From assembly GCA_903903975.1 (NCBI GenBank), contig CAIVAS010000099.1, forward strand, positions 1 through 49,368: a DNA stretch of 49,368 nt. Reading direction: 5' to 3'. Positions 16,500 through 24,050 of the stretch are shown in pieces. Position numbers and translations under genes: made by a program. The notes beneath the pieces were generated by a model that did not search any database, was not told the origin of the DNA, and worked only from the letters and a program-made list of their open reading frames with translations. This DNA comes from an uncultured Burkholderiales bacterium. GTDB lineage: Bacteria > Pseudomonadota > Gammaproteobacteria > Burkholderiales > Burkholderiaceae_E. The stretch's first letter is position 1. The number at the start of each line of letters is the position of its first letter.

Positions 16500-17000
16500 A
16501 TGAGCGACAAGGTCTACAACGTTCTCTTCATTTGCACCGGCAACTCCGCCCGTTCCATCATGGCCGAGGGCTTGATGAACCACTTGGGTGGCGGGCGCTT
16601 CAAGGCCTGGTCCGCAGGGAGCCATCCGAATGGCACCGTCAACCCCTTCGCATTGAAGACCCTGGCCGCCTGGCATGTCGCGACGGATGGCTATCGAAGC
16701 AAGAGCTGGGAAGAATTCGCGAAGCCTGACGCACCGACGCTGGATTTCGCGTTCACGGTCTGCGATAACGCCGCCGGTGAGGTCTGCCCCGTGTGGCCGG
16801 GCCAGCCCATGACAGCACACTGGGGCGTCCCGGATCCGGCTGCCGTGGAAGGCAGCGAGGAACATAAGGCCAAGGCGTTCATGGACGTCGCCATCACGCT
16901 GAAGCGGCGGATCGAACTATTGCTCGCGCTGCCAATGAACTCGCTGGCAGGCATGTCGCTGCAGCGCGAAGTCGACCAGATCGGCAAAACCATCACTTGA
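16500..17000 (+). CDS. arsC: Arsenate reductase ArsC, low-molecular-weight phosphatase fold
   Basis: 166 residues from ATG 16500; a longer frame from 16365 overlaps arsR and is unlikely. The P-loop is CTGNSARS with nucleophile Cys12, and the redox pair Cys88 and Cys96 lies in TVCDNAAGEVCPV, the arrangement of the LMW-PTPase-type enzymes that shuttle a disulfide during reduction of arsenate to arsenite. HWGVPDPAAVEG is a conserved segment. It is intact, followed 12 bp later by a second arsC copy. The product arsenite would leave through AqpS. Confidence 0.95.
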   Translation: MSDKVYNVLFICTGNSARSIMAEGLMNHLGGGRFKAWSAGSHPNGTVNPFALKTLAAWHVATDGYRSKSWEEFAKPDAPTLDFAFTVCDNAAGEVCPVWPGQPMTAHWGVPDPAAVEGSEEHKAKAFMDVAITLKRRIELLLALPMNSLAGMSLQREVDQIGKTIT

Positions 17001-17012
17001 AAGCCCGCAACC

Positions 17013-17432
17013 ATGACTTTCCACGTCCTGATCCTGTGCACACACAACTCGGCGCGCAGCGTACTCGCTGAAGGCATGCTCAATCACTGGGCGGCGCGGC
17101 TTGGCCGCGACGTCAAGGCCCACAGCGCCGGCAGCGCCCCCAGCGGTCGCATCAACCCGCTTGCGATCGAGGCCCTGCAAAACGCCGGCATCGACTCAAG
17201 CGCTTATCGCAGCAAGAGCTGGGACGAGTTCAGCCGCGACGATGCACCGCCGCTGTCCATCGTGATCACCGTCTGCGACAGCGCCGCAGCCGAGACCTGC
17301 CCGGTGTTCTTCGGTGGCCACAGCGGTCAGCCTGTGAAAGTGCATTGGGGCTATCCCGACCCCTCGAACGCAGAGGGCGGCGATGCAGGCAAGCGCCGCG
17401 CCTTTGAACTCACTCGCCAGGCCATCGGCTAG
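17013..17432 (+). pseudogene. arsC2: Second arsenate reductase ArsC, truncated by an in-frame amber codon
   Basis: 139 codons then TAG at 17430-17432. P-loop CTHNSARS (Cys9) and redox pair Cys88/Cys96 (TVCDSAAAETCPV) are intact. Reading on in the same frame gives 28 further codons (RMLQLLQLPLETLSKID and so on) to TGA at 17517-17519, which supplies the missing C-terminal helix and would give a 168-codon protein, matching its 166-residue neighbour. A Tyr codon probably mutated to TAG. The truncated product lacks only the last helix, so activity may persist. A sequencing error is possible. Confidence 0.85.
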
Positions 17433-17519
17433 CGAATGCTGCAGCTGCTTCAACTGCCGCTCGAGACCCTGAGCAAGATCGACCTTCAATCTGAACTTGT
17501 CGCCATCGGGCAGCGCTGA
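17433..17519 (+). other. Detached C-terminal coding segment of arsC2
   Basis: In-frame coding remnant after the amber codon, ending in TGA three bases before the aqpS ATG. An ATG at 17436, 3 bases past the TAG, could permit re-initiation and a 27-residue peptide, which might keep aqpS translationally coupled. Confidence 0.7.
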
Positions 17520-17522
17520 GCG

Positions 17523-18248
17523 ATGGTTGATCTGCCCCGAAAGCTGTTTGCCGAGGCGCTCGGCACCGCATTGCTGCTGGCCGTTGTGATTGGCTCGGGC
17601 ATCATGGCCGAGCGGTTGTGCGGGGGCAATATCGCGGTCGCATTGCTTGCCAACACCCTGGCAACCGTCGGCGGCCTCTACATTCTGATCGAGGTGTTCG
17701 GCCCGGTCAGCGGCGCCCACTTCAATCCGGCGGTCAGCGCGGTGATGGCCTGGCGCGGCGAATTGCCCAAAGCGATGCTGGCGCCTTACGTCGTCGCACA
17801 ACTGGTCGGGGCGATGCTGGGTGCCTGGCTGGCACATGCCATGTTCGACATGACCATCCTGCAGTTCTCGACCAAGGTGCGCAGCGGGACCGGTCAGTGG
17901 ATCGCCGAGGCGGTCGCCACCGCCGGGTTGCTGCTGGTCATCCTGCGTGCACCGGCAGCAAGGGTCGCCCCGATGGTCGCCGCGTACATCGGTGCGGCCT
18001 ACTGGTTCACCGCCTCGACCTCGTTTGCGAATCCGGCAGCAGCCTTCGGGCGAATGTTCAGCGACAGCTTTGCCGGCATCGCCCCGGAAAGTGCACCTGG
18101 CTTCGTGATTGCCCAGTTTATCGGCGCTGCGGTCGGGCTGGGCATTCACCATGCATTGCATCCGGCCCTTGTCACCGCGGGCAAGGAAGACGGAGAACAG
18201 GTCATCGCTGCCGATGGGAAGAGGACAGTCCACCGTGTCGATCCTTGA
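17523..18248 (+). CDS. aqpS: Aquaglyceroporin AqpS-like channel for arsenite
   Basis: 241 residues, MIP family with six membrane spans. The two selectivity motifs are present: NPA at 68-70 (GAHFNPAVS) and NPA at 170-172 ([11 protein letters not shown]). In Sinorhizobium meliloti an aquaglyceroporin in the ars operon replaces the ArsB/Acr3 pump and lets arsenite, made inside by ArsC, flow out down its gradient. No arsB or acr3 gene is present here, so the same design is inferred. It starts 3 bp after the ancestral arsC2 stop and overlaps arsH by 14 bp. Confidence 0.9.
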   Translation: MVDLPRKLFAEALGTALLLAVVIGSGIMAERLCGGNIAVALLANTLATVGGLYILIEVFGPVSGAHFNPAVSAVMAWRGELPKAMLAPYVVAQLVGAMLGAWLAHAMFDMTILQFSTKVRSGTGQWIAEAVATAGLLLVILRAPAARVAPMVAAYIGAAYWFTASTSFANPAAAFGRMFSDSFAGIAPESAPGFVIAQFIGAAVGLGIHHALHPALVTAGKEDGEQVIAADGKRTVHRVDP

Positions 18249-18957
18249 CCTGAGCCTGCCCAACGTTGACAGCGCGCTGTTCGACTCACCCACCGGTGGT
18301 CGCTTCGCAAGCGCGGGAACCTCATCGCACGCGCCGCGCTTTCTGTTGCTCTACGGCTCGCTGCGTGACCGTTCCTACAGCAAGCTGCTGACGCTCGAAG
18401 CAGCGCGCCTGTTGATTGCGATGGGCGGTGAGGTACGGGTGTTCGATCCGGCCGGCCTTCCGCTGCCGGATGCCGCGCCGGAGACCCACCCCAAGGTGCA
18501 AGAGCTGCGCGAGGCTGCGGCCTGGGCCGAAGGCATGGTCTGGACTTCACCCGAGCGCCACGGCGCGATGACCGGCATCATGAAAGCGCAGATCGACTGG
18601 ATCCCGCTCAGCATCGGCGCGGTCCGGCCGACCCAGGGCAAAACACTGGCTGTGATGGAGGTGTCGGGCGGGTCGCAGTCATTCAATGCTGTGAACCAGC
18701 TGCGAGTTCTTGGCCGCTGGATGCGCATGATCACGATTCCAAACCAGTCATCCGTGGCCAAGGCCTTCATGGAGTTCGATGACGCTGGGCGCATGAAGCC
18801 ATCGGCGTATTACGAGCGCGTGGTCGACGTGATGGAAGAGTTAATGAAATTCACGCTGCTGACGCGTGACTTGGCGCCCTACTTGGTCGATCGCTACAGC
18901 GAACGACGGGAGAGTGCCGAACAACTGTCCAGGCGCGTCAATCAGCCGTCGATCTAG
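18235..18957 (+). CDS. arsH: ArsH NADPH-dependent FMN reductase / organoarsenical oxidase
   Basis: 240 residues from GTG 18235, chosen because GGGAAGAGG (18216-18224) stands before it; an in-frame ATG at 18214 is possible. The flavodoxin-like NADPH:FMN oxidoreductase motif [17 protein letters not shown] (about residues 40-56) and [25 protein letters not shown] are diagnostic of ArsH. ArsH oxidises trivalent methyl- and aromatic arsenicals and reduces quinones/metal ions. It is the last gene of arsR-arsC-arsC2-aqpS-arsH. Confidence 0.94.
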   Translation: MSILDLSLPNVDSALFDSPTGGRFASAGTSSHAPRFLLLYGSLRDRSYSKLLTLEAARLLIAMGGEVRVFDPAGLPLPDAAPETHPKVQELREAAAWAEGMVWTSPERHGAMTGIMKAQIDWIPLSIGAVRPTQGKTLAVMEVSGGSQSFNAVNQLRVLGRWMRMITIPNQSSVAKAFMEFDDAGRMKPSAYYERVVDVMEELMKFTLLTRDLAPYLVDRYSERRESAEQLSRRVNQPSI

Positions 18958-19247
18958 CCAATCCGTGGAAATGGAGGCGCCGCTTGCTGCTCGGCTGCGA
19001 AAGCCGAACAGGGCCCCAGAACCGGGCCCGCCCTTTGCAGTCGCTCATCTCAGTCAGCTCCTGGCCGATGCCGTCAGTTGATACCGCCGCCCGCCAGTGG
19101 ACTGTCGCCGCGCGCAAGGGTTCCCACCGGTGTCGAATCTATTCACGCCCGTTCAGACAGGTGGGCGGAGCGATAATCACCGTCTGAACTGCCCCTGATC
19201 GACCGGACAGCCTGTCCCGATCCGCAGCGGGTGCCGTCAGACCGCGA
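18958..19247. other. Intergenic region between arsH and truD
   Basis: 290 bp with no supported gene. It must hold the truD promoter unless truD is read through from the ars operon. No terminator or palindrome was found. Confidence 0.4.
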
Positions 19248-20261
19248 ATGAACGACACCCGATACACGACCTTGCCGCAGTGGCCCAATGCTTATCCGGC
19301 CAGCGGCGCCAGCGCCACACTGAAACGCCTCAACGAGGATTTCATCGTCACCGAACTGCCGCTGCAGCAACCCTCCGGTGAGGGCGAACACATCTGGCTG
19401 GATATCGAAAAGAACGGTGCCAACACTGCCTTCGTCGCTCTGCAACTGGCCGATGCCGCCGGGGTGCAGGAAGTGGATGTGGGCTATGCCGGCCTCAAGG
19501 ACCGCTATGCCATCACCCGTCAGTGGTTCAGCATCTATCTGCCAAAGGGCGAGACGCCCGACTTGACGCAGCTTCAGCACCCGGAGTTCAAGGTACTCAG
19601 CCAGAGCCGCCACGCGAAGAAACTGCGCCGCGGCGATCTGCAGGGCAACCGATTCCGCATCGTGCTGCGTGACGTGACCGGCGACCGCGACGCCATTGAG
19701 GCGAATCTCAAGGCCGTTTCGTCAGATGGCGCGCCCAACTACTTCGGCGCCCAGCGTTTCGGCCACGGTGGCGGTAACGTCGAGCAGGGCAGGGCGATGC
19801 TGGCGCGTGAAATCCGTGTGCGCAACCCGAAGAAGAAGGGCATCTACCTGTCGGCGGTACGCTCCCTCGTCTTCAATGAAGTGCTGGCGCTGCGGATCCA
19901 GAAGGGACTCTGGGGCAACACCCTGCCCGGCGATGTGATGGACCAGGCGGGCCGGCCCACCGGGCCGCTATGGGGGCGGGGCCGCGTGGTCACCACCGAT
20001 CAGGCGCAGGCCCTGGAAAACAGCGTGGCTGAACGTCACGCCACCTTGTGCGGTGGCATGGAATACGCCGGTCTGGATCAGGAGCGCCGCGCCCTGGTGG
20101 CGAGCCCGGCGGAAATGTCGTGGGAATGGCCGGATGCCAATCAACTGGTGCTTACGTTTTCTTTGCCCGCCGGGACTTACGCCACGTCCGTTCTGAACGA
20201 AATCCTCCTCACCACAGAGCCTGACCGGTACCCAGTGAACGAGTCTGCAGCGGTCGAATAA
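19248..20261 (+). CDS. truD: tRNA pseudouridine(13) synthase TruD
   Basis: 337 residues. TruD isomerises U13 in tRNA(Glu). The catalytic motif GYAGLKDRYAITRQ (Asp near residue 83) is clear, with NYFGAQRFGHGGGN and the C-terminal FSLPAGTYATSVLNEIL, both typical. The ATG at 19248 gives a start (MNDTRYTTLPQWP) of normal family length. In many proteobacteria truD sits beside ispF or surE; here it stands alone between the ars operon and a gene-poor stretch. Confidence 0.96.
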   Translation: MNDTRYTTLPQWPNAYPASGASATLKRLNEDFIVTELPLQQPSGEGEHIWLDIEKNGANTAFVALQLADAAGVQEVDVGYAGLKDRYAITRQWFSIYLPKGETPDLTQLQHPEFKVLSQSRHAKKLRRGDLQGNRFRIVLRDVTGDRDAIEANLKAVSSDGAPNYFGAQRFGHGGGNVEQGRAMLAREIRVRNPKKKGIYLSAVRSLVFNEVLALRIQKGLWGNTLPGDVMDQAGRPTGPLWGRGRVVTTDQAQALENSVAERHATLCGGMEYAGLDQERRALVASPAEMSWEWPDANQLVLTFSLPAGTYATSVLNEILLTTEPDRYPVNESAAVE

Positions 20262-20368
20262 TGGTGGCCTCCCGGTGTCCGGTTTTCTCAGTACCGGCAA
20301 CCGACCGTCTTCAGTCGTCTGCGGAATCGGTCAGGCAGGCAGGCGCGTGGACTGATCCGGATGGCAGC

Positions 20369-20671
20369 TCAGTCCACTGCGTCCATCCTCGCTGAGTCAA
20401 AAGAAGTGTGCGGTTCAGGGCACCTGGCGCTGGTCTCAGGCGGTTTGCGTTTGGGGTCGTCGGTGTCTTGACAAGCCGCGGTGGCCGCCCAAAGGTCGGG
20501 CCAATGCAATGTCGATGCCTCGACGACGCCCTTCCATGGCGCCAGCTTTCCGCCGTCCAGTCTCAAGTAGACCTCGTTCTGCGTCTGTTCGACGCTTGTG
20601 CATCCAAACAGCATTGCGCCGGAGGCCATCGCTGCGGCAAGCCAAATCGAGCGCCTTGTCCACCTGCTCAC
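20369..20671 (-). CDS. Possible small lipoprotein
   Basis: 100 residues from a GTG at 20671. The N-terminus (RRSIWLAAAMASGAMLFGCTS) has a positively charged start, hydrophobic core and a lipobox LFGC that would be lipidated at the Cys; EVYLRLDGGKL follows. No ribosome site is visible, the start is GTG, and an overlapping minus-strand frame (20436-20840) competes. The C-terminus is low in structure. Function is unknown; this may be a remnant. Confidence 0.4.
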   Translation of the reverse strand: MSRWTRRSIWLAAAMASGAMLFGCTSVEQTQNEVYLRLDGGKLAPWKGVVEASTLHWPDLWAATAACQDTDDPKRKPPETSARCPEPHTSFDSARMDAVD

Positions 20672-21097
20672 TGCGTACCGTGATCCGCGCGATCAAGGCC
20701 GAGTTCCCCGCCGCAGCCTTCGCGAATTCGCGCGGATTGCCGCATGCCCGGATGTGCTCGATCTTGAAGAGGGGCTTGCCGGCCAAAGTCCTGCCCTTGC
20801 TCCAAGGCTCGCGGTGAACCGGGTTGGCGACTGGCCCCATGGTCGTCTTTCATCAGGTTGAGGATCGAACAAGATGCCCCAGTGCAATGCCGGGATCTTT
20901 GTCATGGATCACTGAAGGCTCACGTCGACAGCGAAAGCCTCGGGTCGGGTTTGCGTCACTGCCGGGAAATCGGCAATCGTGGGCGGCGAATCGCTTGACT
21001 CTCGGATGACTCGGTATCGACTCGCATTATTTGTAATAATTTGAGTGATTTGATGTCTTGAATAGCATTTGAACCAAGAATGTGTATCCTCTGATTC
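20672..21097. promoter_or_regulatory. Gene-poor region with AT-rich palindromic segment upstream of the flavoprotein
   Basis: The last 90 bp are markedly AT-rich compared with the flanks. ATTATT-TGT-AATAAT (21026-21040) is a perfect short inverted repeat, followed by several TTGAnn hexamers (for example TTGAAT 21058-21063). It is a likely promoter/operator for the flavoprotein at 21098, but the exact -10 cannot be chosen. Confidence 0.35.
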
Positions 21098-22243
21098 GTG
21101 AGCAGAGTCATCCCTTCAAGCGTGGCGATCGTTGGCGCCGGATTTGCCGGGTCGGCGCTGGCCTGCGCGCTGACCAAAGCCGGGTTGACGGTTCATGTCT
21201 TCGACAAGGCACGCGGCCCCGGAGGACGTTTGGCCAGTCGACGACTCGAATGGACCGACCGTGATGGGCGCAACTGGACGACGCGCCTCGATCATGGCGC
21301 GGTGGGTCTTCGTGCGGTCACGCAAGACTTTCAGGACTTCATCGATCAGGCGACCCGCGCACAGTGGTTGGCCGAATGGACGCCGACCCCTGCGCCCTGC
21401 GGTCTGCCACTCGACGGGCAGCAGGCTCGGCTTCATGTCCCGGTGCCCGATATGCCGTCGCTTTGCCGGCATCTGCTCTGCGATACCGCTTCGACCTGGT
21501 CATTTACAGTAGACCGCCTGCAGCGTGACTCGAGCGGCTGGTGGATTGCAGCCGGCGACCAGTGCCACAAAACGCCCTTCGACGCCGTCGTGGTCGCCTT
21601 GCCGCCGCTGCAGGCTGCGCCGCTTCTCAGCCCGCACCGCAGTGACTGGGCGCGCAGCGCGTCGATCGTGTCGATGCATCCCTGCTGGACGCTGATCGGT
21701 GTGGCCGACTCGCTTGATCCCTCAATCGACTGGGATCTGGGCAGGCCGACATCCGGGCCGCTTGGCTGGGTGGTGCGAAGCGATCGAAAGCCCGGCCGAA
21801 CCCGAATCGCCGGGCAGGACCACTGGATCGCGCATGCGCGCCCCGGCTGGAGCCGTCAGCACATCGAACAGCCCGCCTGCGAGGTGCTGACACTGATGCA
21901 GGCCGCGCTCGCCGACTATCTGGGTCAGTCCGTGCGGTGGCAGCACTGCACAGCACATCGCTGGCGCTATGCCTTGCCGCGCGCACTGAAAGCGGCACCC
22001 CCCAGGCCTTCATGGTGGGATGCCGCGCGGGGACTGGGTGTCTGCGGCGACTTCTTCGGCGAATCAGGCATTGAAGGCGCCTGGCAATCGGCCCGCTCGC
22101 TGCACGCGGCCCTATTGGGTCTGACCTTCGATACATCGGCAACCAACACCGAATTCGCCAGCGCCCCTTTCGCGCAACCTGTCTTCGCACCACCCCGTGT
22201 TGATCCACCTGTCTTCGCGCCACCCGTGATCGCAATTGCCTGA
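21098..22243 (+). CDS. FAD-dependent oxidoreductase, renalase/amine-oxidase-like
   Basis: 381 residues from GTG 21098 (GTG 21121 is an alternative). The dinucleotide fold is VAIVGAGFAGSALACAL (about 9-25), followed by VFDKARGPGGRLASRR, the Arg-rich signature of the renalase/NAD(P)-binding Rossmann group. The C-terminal GLGVCGDFFGESGIEGAW closes the FAD site. Bacterial renalase-like enzymes oxidise aberrant reduced nicotinamides; substrate here is unknown. The last 30 residues are Pro/Ala/Phe-rich with a short repeat (PVFAPP) and look disordered. HiPIP follows 43 bp later. Confidence 0.85.
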   Translation: MSRVIPSSVAIVGAGFAGSALACALTKAGLTVHVFDKARGPGGRLASRRLEWTDRDGRNWTTRLDHGAVGLRAVTQDFQDFIDQATRAQWLAEWTPTPAPCGLPLDGQQARLHVPVPDMPSLCRHLLCDTASTWSFTVDRLQRDSSGWWIAAGDQCHKTPFDAVVVALPPLQAAPLLSPHRSDWARSASIVSMHPCWTLIGVADSLDPSIDWDLGRPTSGPLGWVVRSDRKPGRTRIAGQDHWIAHARPGWSRQHIEQPACEVLTLMQAALADYLGQSVRWQHCTAHRWRYALPRALKAAPPRPSWWDAARGLGVCGDFFGESGIEGAWQSARSLHAALLGLTFDTSATNTEFASAPFAQPVFAPPRVDPPVFAPPVIAIA

Positions 22244-22286
22244 GCTTTCCCTTCCTGCCAACTTATCCACCACAAAGGACTCTCAA

Positions 22287-22595
22287 ATGAATCTGCCCGT
22301 TTCCCGTCGTGTCTTCATGATGACCCTTGCCGCGTCCGGCGCAGCACTTGCCACCCGTGCCAATGCGCAGGCCATGGTCGATGAGAAAGACGCGCAGGCT
22401 GGCGCGCTCGGCTATGCCGCCGAGGCCAGCCGCGTCGACGCAAAGAAATACGCGAAGTACGCCGCCGGCCAGAATTGCGCCAGCTGCGCGCTGTATCAGG
22501 GCAAAGCTGGCGACAAGGCTGGCGGCTGCCCGCTGTTCGCCGGCAAACAGGTTGCCGCCGCAGGCTGGTGCAGCGCCTGGGCCAAGAAAGGCTGA
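22287..22595 (+). CDS. High-potential iron-sulfur protein (HiPIP)
   Basis: 102 residues with a Tat signal (SRRVFMMTLAASGAALA, cleavage near ANAQA). The mature part has the HiPIP cysteine pattern: Cys64, Cys67, Cys81 and Cys95 (NCASCALY, GGCPLF, AGWCSAW), binding one [4Fe-4S](3+/2+) cluster. HiPIPs carry electrons in the periplasm, in some bacteria from the bc1 complex to oxidase or reaction centre. The ATG at 22287 is followed by the signal; a longer frame from 22236 lacks sense. The donor may be linked to the sulfide/cytochrome system at 3.2 kb, which is inference. Confidence 0.95.
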   Translation: MNLPVSRRVFMMTLAASGAALATRANAQAMVDEKDAQAGALGYAAEASRVDAKKYAKYAAGQNCASCALYQGKAGDKAGGCPLFAGKQVAAAGWCSAWAKKG

Positions 22596-22606
22596 TCGAG
22601 CGCGAC

Positions 22607-23086
22607 ATGGCTTTCGCCAGCGAATCGCCGCCGCCTGTGACCTTGCCTGCCTCTGGCCCAGGCGACGACAGACAGGCACTGACCGTGCTCTACGACGGCG
22701 CCTGCCCCTTGTGTCGCCGCGAGATCAGCGTCTATCGCGGTCTGCGCCCGTTGAGCCCCGACACGCAGGTGTGTTTCGCCGATGTCAGCAAGGTCGGGTC
22801 GCCATTGCCTTTCGGCACCACCCGCGACGATCTGTTGGCGCGCTTTCATGTGAAAAGTCCGGACGGCCGCCTGCTGAGCGGCGCGCAGGCCTTCCTGGCC
22901 CTGTGGTCTGCCCTGCCGGGCTGGCGCTGGCTGGCTCGTCTGGGGCGGCTGCCCGGCATGGCCTGGACGATGGAGCAGGTCTATTGCCTTTTCTTACGCT
23001 ACCGGCCACAACTGCAGCGCCTGGCCCGCCGTTTCGATCAACCCGGCGCACACGCTCCGACAACAGGAAACCTCCGTGAAAAATGA
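22607..23086 (+). CDS. DCC-family thiol-disulfide oxidoreductase-like protein (DUF393)
   Basis: 159 residues. The hallmark DGACPLCRREI (Cys33, Cys36) follows the first strand VLYDGACPLC, as in the DCC family, named for the Asp-Cys-Cys motif and related to thioredoxin folds. Helical segments after residue 95 (ALWSALPGWRWLARLGRL) may touch the membrane. It begins 11 bp after HiPIP, likely the same transcript. Its stop overlaps the start of a small Cys-rich peptide gene. Partner substrate is not known. Confidence 0.88.
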   Translation: MAFASESPPPVTLPASGPGDDRQALTVLYDGACPLCRREISVYRGLRPLSPDTQVCFADVSKVGSPLPFGTTRDDLLARFHVKSPDGRLLSGAQAFLALWSALPGWRWLARLGRLPGMAWTMEQVYCLFLRYRPQLQRLARRFDQPGAHAPTTGNLREK

Positions 23087-23249
23087 TGAACGCTGCTGTG
23101 GCAGTGGAACCTGCATCATCGATGCCAAGGGCTGCTGCTGGTGCGGCCAGCAGTGGGACGGCGAGAAGATGGTTCATAAGCCGCTGGCGAAACCGCCCGA
23201 ACCCGATGCCGCGATCGCGCCGGACGGGCCTGCAGTCCCCAGGAGCTAG
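23076..23249 (+). CDS. Small Cys-rich protein, 57 residues
   Basis: GTG start at 23076 overlaps the end of the DCC gene by 11 bp and has AGGAAA before it. The sequence has a CCGSGTCIID block (Cys7, Cys8, Cys13) and a CCWCGQQWDGEKM block (Cys20, Cys21, Cys23), then a Pro-rich tail. Short proteins with this CCGSGTC/CWCGxxWDGEKM pattern occur widely in proteobacteria without an assigned role; the six cysteines suggest a zinc or Fe-S site. Its overlap with a thiol-oxidoreductase gene suggests co-function. It is too short to be called by many gene finders. Confidence 0.75.
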   Translation: MKNDERCCGSGTCIIDAKGCCWCGQQWDGEKMVHKPLAKPPEPDAAIAPDGPAVPRS

Positions 23250-23516
23250 CTGCCGTGAGCGCCGGCGCGACCGCTGACAGCCTGCGGCCCGGAAGGCGAC
23301 GCCCGACGATTTGGATGGTCCGCCCTGTGGTACAAGAAGGGTTGTCTCGCCGGGCAGGGTGGGTGGGTCGCTGGCTGGCCACACAAGCTTCGGTCACCGT
23401 GCCGAACCGGCCTAATCAGGCATGACGACTCGTCCGACCGCCCCACCCGGATCATTCATTCGTCTGCATCGCTGCGACGCTCGCTCTCGGCGCTGACCGG
23501 TACAACGAAAGACACC
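23250..23516. other. Intergenic region before the cytochrome b561 gene
   Basis: 267 bp. A GTG frame of 55 codons (23255-23422) has no ribosome site or recognisable motif and is not called. No clear promoter was found. Confidence 0.4.
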
Positions 23517-24050
23517 ATGACACCTGCACTTCGATACACCGCTGGCGCCCGCTGGCTGCACTGGCTCACCGCAGTGCTGATGGTCGTCGTGATCACCGCC
23601 GGGCTGTGGATCGTGTATTTCGAACCCAAAGACGAGGCCTTCAAGTTTCGGCTGTACAACATCCATGAAAGCGTCGGCGTCATCGTGTTCGCACTGACGA
23701 TCGCCAGGCTGCTGAACCGCTTGCGCAATCCGCCGCCGCCTTTGTCGCCCGACACGCCGGCACTGATTCAGCGATGCGCCCGGGTGACGCATCTCTCGCT
23801 GTATGCGCTGCTGCTGCTGATGCCGGCCATCGGCTTTCTGGCCACCAACGCCTGGGGCTTCCCGCTGAAACTTTTCGATCTGCTTCCCCTGCCTTCGCCG
23901 ATCGGCAAGGACGAGGCGCTTGCCAGGACGCTGTCCTTCCTGCACGGATGTGGCGCCGTCGCCATCGGGACGCTGATCGCAGCGCATCTCGCTGGCGCCG
24001 CGCATCACACCTTCATCCGCCGCGACGGCCTTCTCAAGCGGATGACCTGA
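23517..24050 (+). CDS. Cytochrome b561 family membrane protein
   Basis: 177 residues with four membrane spans: ARWLHWLTAVLMVVVITAGL, an IHESVGVIVFALTI segment, HLSLYALLLLMPAIGFL and AVAIGTLIAAHLAGA. The di-heme b ligands are candidates His15 in RWLHW, His in YNIHES, His in VTHLS and His in AAHLAGAAHH. It likely carries electrons from quinol to a periplasmic acceptor or superoxide. The start at 23517 follows ACGAAAGACACC without a strong ribosome site. It is directly joined (no gap) to the opgH-like gene. Confidence 0.9.
   Translation: MTPALRYTAGARWLHWLTAVLMVVVITAGLWIVYFEPKDEAFKFRLYNIHESVGVIVFALTIARLLNRLRNPPPPLSPDTPALIQRCARVTHLSLYALLLLMPAIGFLATNAWGFPLKLFDLLPLPSPIGKDEALARTLSFLHGCGAVAIGTLIAAHLAGAAHHTFIRRDGLLKRMT

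Noticed and set aside
17430-17432. Pyrrolysine or programmed readthrough at the arsC2 amber codon
   Set aside because: No pyl genes or stop-codon context is known for this group; a point mutation or sequencing error is simpler.
20436-20840. Minus-strand frame of 134 codons overlapping the putative lipoprotein
   Set aside because: No ribosome site and no recognised family. The lipoprotein-like frame has a better signal, though neither is certain.
23255-23422. GTG frame of 55 codons after the Cys-rich peptide
   Set aside because: No ribosome site, arginine/proline-rich composition and no motif.
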